A DNA stretch of 7,914 nt, from contig NZ_JASLER010000030.1 in the NCBI RefSeq assembly GCF_030151085.1, positions 1 to 7,914 of the forward strand, written 5' to 3'. The notes under the pieces were generated by a model, which saw only the letters and a list, made by a program, of their open reading frames with translations, was not told the DNA's origin and ran no database searches. This document shows, in pieces, positions 6,495-7,914 of this stretch. Both the position numbers and the translations under genes were made by a program. Each line of letters starts with the position of its first letter. The stretch's first letter is position 1. Source of the stretch: Bacteroides sp. Lineage in GTDB: Bacteria; Bacteroidota; Bacteroidia; Bacteroidales; Bacteroidaceae.

Positions 6495-7613
6495 ATGAAT
6501 CAGACATCAAAGATGAACCGGGTCGACTCAGTCGACGCACTACGTGGTTTTGCTGTAGTTGCAATCATGTTGCTACACTTTATCGAACATTTTATTTATG
6601 GCGTTTATCCCGAAGCTACATCCGAAACGGCAAAACTTCTCAATCAAAGTGTTTGGGACGGTTTATTTTTTATCTTCGCAGGAAAGAGTTACACTATTTT
6701 CGCTCTACTTTTTGGCTTTACATTTATCGTTCAACAGCGTAATCAGGAAGCAAAAGATAGAGATTTTGGAGGACGCTTTGCATGGCGATTGGTGATATTA
6801 ATGTTATTTGCTACTCTCAATGCCGCATTCTTTCCGGGAGGAGATGTTTTGATGCTTTTTGCTGTAATGGGATTCGTAATGATTCCTTTACGCAGATTAT
6901 CAAAAGGATGGTTGTTAGCGATTGCTATGCTATTTCTAATTCAGCCTATCGAACTATTAGAGTGCTTGGGAATTAATTTCATGCCCACAATGCTCAACGA
7001 ATCTTACTACCCTACATTAAAAACGATTACAGACTCCGGAGAATTTTGGCCAATGATAGTAGCAAACATCACCATCGGCCAACTTGCAAGTTTGTTTTGG
7101 GCAATTGATGCAGGACGATTATTGCAAGCTCCGGGGCTCTTTATTTTAGGAATGATATTGGCTCGCGGCGATTATTTCAGTCGTGGTGTAGAGTTTTGGG
7201 TAAAAACCTTTATTGTGGGATTTATCGCAAGTTTTGTGCTATACGTTGCAAAAATGTCTTCTTCCAACTCGTTGCAGATCATTCTTACAATGTGGTATAA
7301 CATTGCTTTTACAGCTCTACTAGTTTCAATCTTTGTAATACTCTATCAAAGTGATATATTCCAAAAAATGACCAATGGATTGCGTTTTTATGGTCGAATG
7401 AGCTTGACTAATTATGTCAGTCAATCAATCATTGGTAGCTTGATTTTCTTTCCCTACGCACTAGGTTTGGCTTCAACGCTCGGCATTGCCTGGAGTTTCA
7501 TTGTAGGACTTATAGTGATGTTCGCTCAAATCCAATTCTGCCGTTGGTGGCTCAAAAAACATAAACAAGGTCCGCTTGAATCTATTTGGCATAGAATTAC
7601 TTGGTTGAAGTAA
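6495..7613 (+). CDS. DUF418 family multi-spanning membrane protein (YeiB-like)
   Basis: This inner-membrane protein belongs to the DUF418 family (E. coli YeiB and B. subtilis YxaH relatives). The family has no established biochemical role; distant similarity to membrane acyltransferases and a transport role have both been proposed. Two family marks are clear. The N-terminal RVDSVDALRGFAVVAIMLLH (residues 9-28) is the usual opening, with the 'DxLRG' motif followed by the first helix. The C-terminal part (about 220-372) carries GRMSLTNYVSQS at 300-311 and the closing GPLESIWHRITW near 359. By eye there are about eight to ten hydrophobic segments. The 372 residues are a normal full length. A Met at residue 7 could also start translation, but ATG 6495 is the first in-frame Met and suits the leader. 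By eye the gene is more AT-rich than dpp5 (not counted). It has its own -7 box, and hairpins with related cores flank it on both sides. Confidence 0.88.
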   Translation: MNQTSKMNRVDSVDALRGFAVVAIMLLHFIEHFIYGVYPEATSETAKLLNQSVWDGLFFIFAGKSYTIFALLFGFTFIVQQRNQEAKDRDFGGRFAWRLVILMLFATLNAAFFPGGDVLMLFAVMGFVMIPLRRLSKGWLLAIAMLFLIQPIELLECLGINFMPTMLNESYYPTLKTITDSGEFWPMIVANITIGQLASLFWAIDAGRLLQAPGLFILGMILARGDYFSRGVEFWVKTFIVGFIASFVLYVAKMSSSNSLQIILTMWYNIAFTALLVSIFVILYQSDIFQKMTNGLRFYGRMSLTNYVSQSIIGSLIFFPYALGLASTLGIAWSFIVGLIVMFAQIQFCRWWLKKHKQGPLESIWHRITWLK

Positions 7614-7642
7614 AGGGAAATATAACCAATAGTTCCAAAGTC

Positions 7643-7696
7643 TATAACACAACAGTCCCCGATTCCTTTACAAGAACCGGGGACTGTTGTGTTATA
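7643..7696. terminator. Bidirectional hairpin terminator between convergent genes
   Basis: A perfect 19-bp inverted repeat pairs 7643-7661 (TATAACACAACAGTCCCCG) with 7678-7696. The 16-base loop can pair further (TTC with GAA). It lies 29 bases after the DUF418 stop and 11 bases beyond the stop of the minus-strand gene, so it can end both transcripts. There is no long T-run on either side, only the AT-rich stem foot and a pyrimidine-rich CTTCCTTC on the plus strand. Confidence 0.82.
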
Positions 7697-7707
7697 CTTC
7701 CTTCAGA

Positions 7708-7914
7708 TCACTTACTCAAATGCAAATGAAAATATTTCTTCATAAATAGAATATAAATCAAACTCAAAAGAAGAATACAGCTTATCAAATAAATAGAGCT
7801 ATAGCCCTGACAATAAATAAATCCGATTATTACTGCCGATTGCACCATCATATAAACAAATGATACCGCCACATGAGAAATCTTCAACTCATTAGCCATG
7901 ATCTGATACAGATG
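7708..7914 (-). CDS. Glycosyltransferase family 4 (WecA/MraY-like) sugar-phosphate transferase, C-terminal fragment
   Basis: The minus-strand frame is open to the right edge and stops with TGA at 7710-7708. 68 residues are visible, beginning HLYQIMANELKISHVAVS. The Met at 7899 is internal, because the frame continues upstream and HLYQ is part of the motif. The pattern H-[LA]-YQ followed by a short basic/polar stretch and SH matches the last cytoplasmic loop of WbpL/WecA-type enzymes. These transfer a HexNAc-1-phosphate from a UDP-sugar to undecaprenyl phosphate and so start O-antigen or capsule synthesis. Two hydrophobic helices follow (VAVSFVYMMVQSAVIIGFIYC and a second near the C-terminus), with a short basic tail. 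The catalytic acidic residues lie outside the window, so the exact sugar and pathway cannot be stated. It converges on the DUF418 gene. Confidence 0.7.
   Translation of the reverse strand, partial: HLYQIMANELKISHVAVSFVYMMVQSAVIIGFIYCQGYSSIYLISCILLLSLIYILFMKKYFHLHLSK

Noticed and set aside
6521..6537. Two GTCGAC sites three bases apart at the start of the DUF418 gene
   Set aside because: They encode the conserved N-terminal motif VDSVDALRG, so coding constraint explains them.

Overview
The window looks like chromosomal DNA of a Bacteroides-type bacterium (order Bacteroidales). Three things point there. The S9 peptidase closely resembles, from memory, Porphyromonas gingivalis DPP5. Two intergenic regions carry a perfect Bacteroides -7 promoter box (TAnnTTTG, here TATCTTTG). 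The genes lack clear Shine-Dalgarno sequences and start after AT-rich leaders. No species can be named from the sequence alone.

Layout, left to right. (1) The 3' part of pyrG (CTP synthase), holding the glutaminase domain. (2) 29 bases later, a complete yidC (membrane protein insertase), closed by a strong hairpin terminator. (3) A MATE-family efflux transporter. (4) A 192-base intergenic region holding an array of 22-bp tandem repeats, which ends 5 bases before a -7 box. (5) A lipoprotein dipeptidyl peptidase of the DPP5 type, followed by a strong terminator. (6) A DUF418 multi-spanning membrane protein with its own -7 box. (7) A perfect 19-bp hairpin between convergent genes. (8) On the minus strand, the C-terminal end of a WecA/MraY-like sugar-phosphate transferase (glycosyltransferase family 4), cut by the window edge.

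How the genes relate. pyrG and yidC are probably co-transcribed. The MATE gene, dpp5 and the DUF418 gene look like separate units. They share a cell-envelope theme (protein insertion, drug export, periplasmic peptide digestion, an unknown membrane protein, polysaccharide initiation) but no common pathway is evident.

I do not see a clear new multi-gene system. The most unusual signal is non-coding: four 22-bp direct repeats, phased at two helical turns, that also form a nested palindrome directly upstream of the dpp5 -7 box. A second point of interest is a pair of terminator hairpins with nearly the same core sequence on either side of the DUF418 gene.
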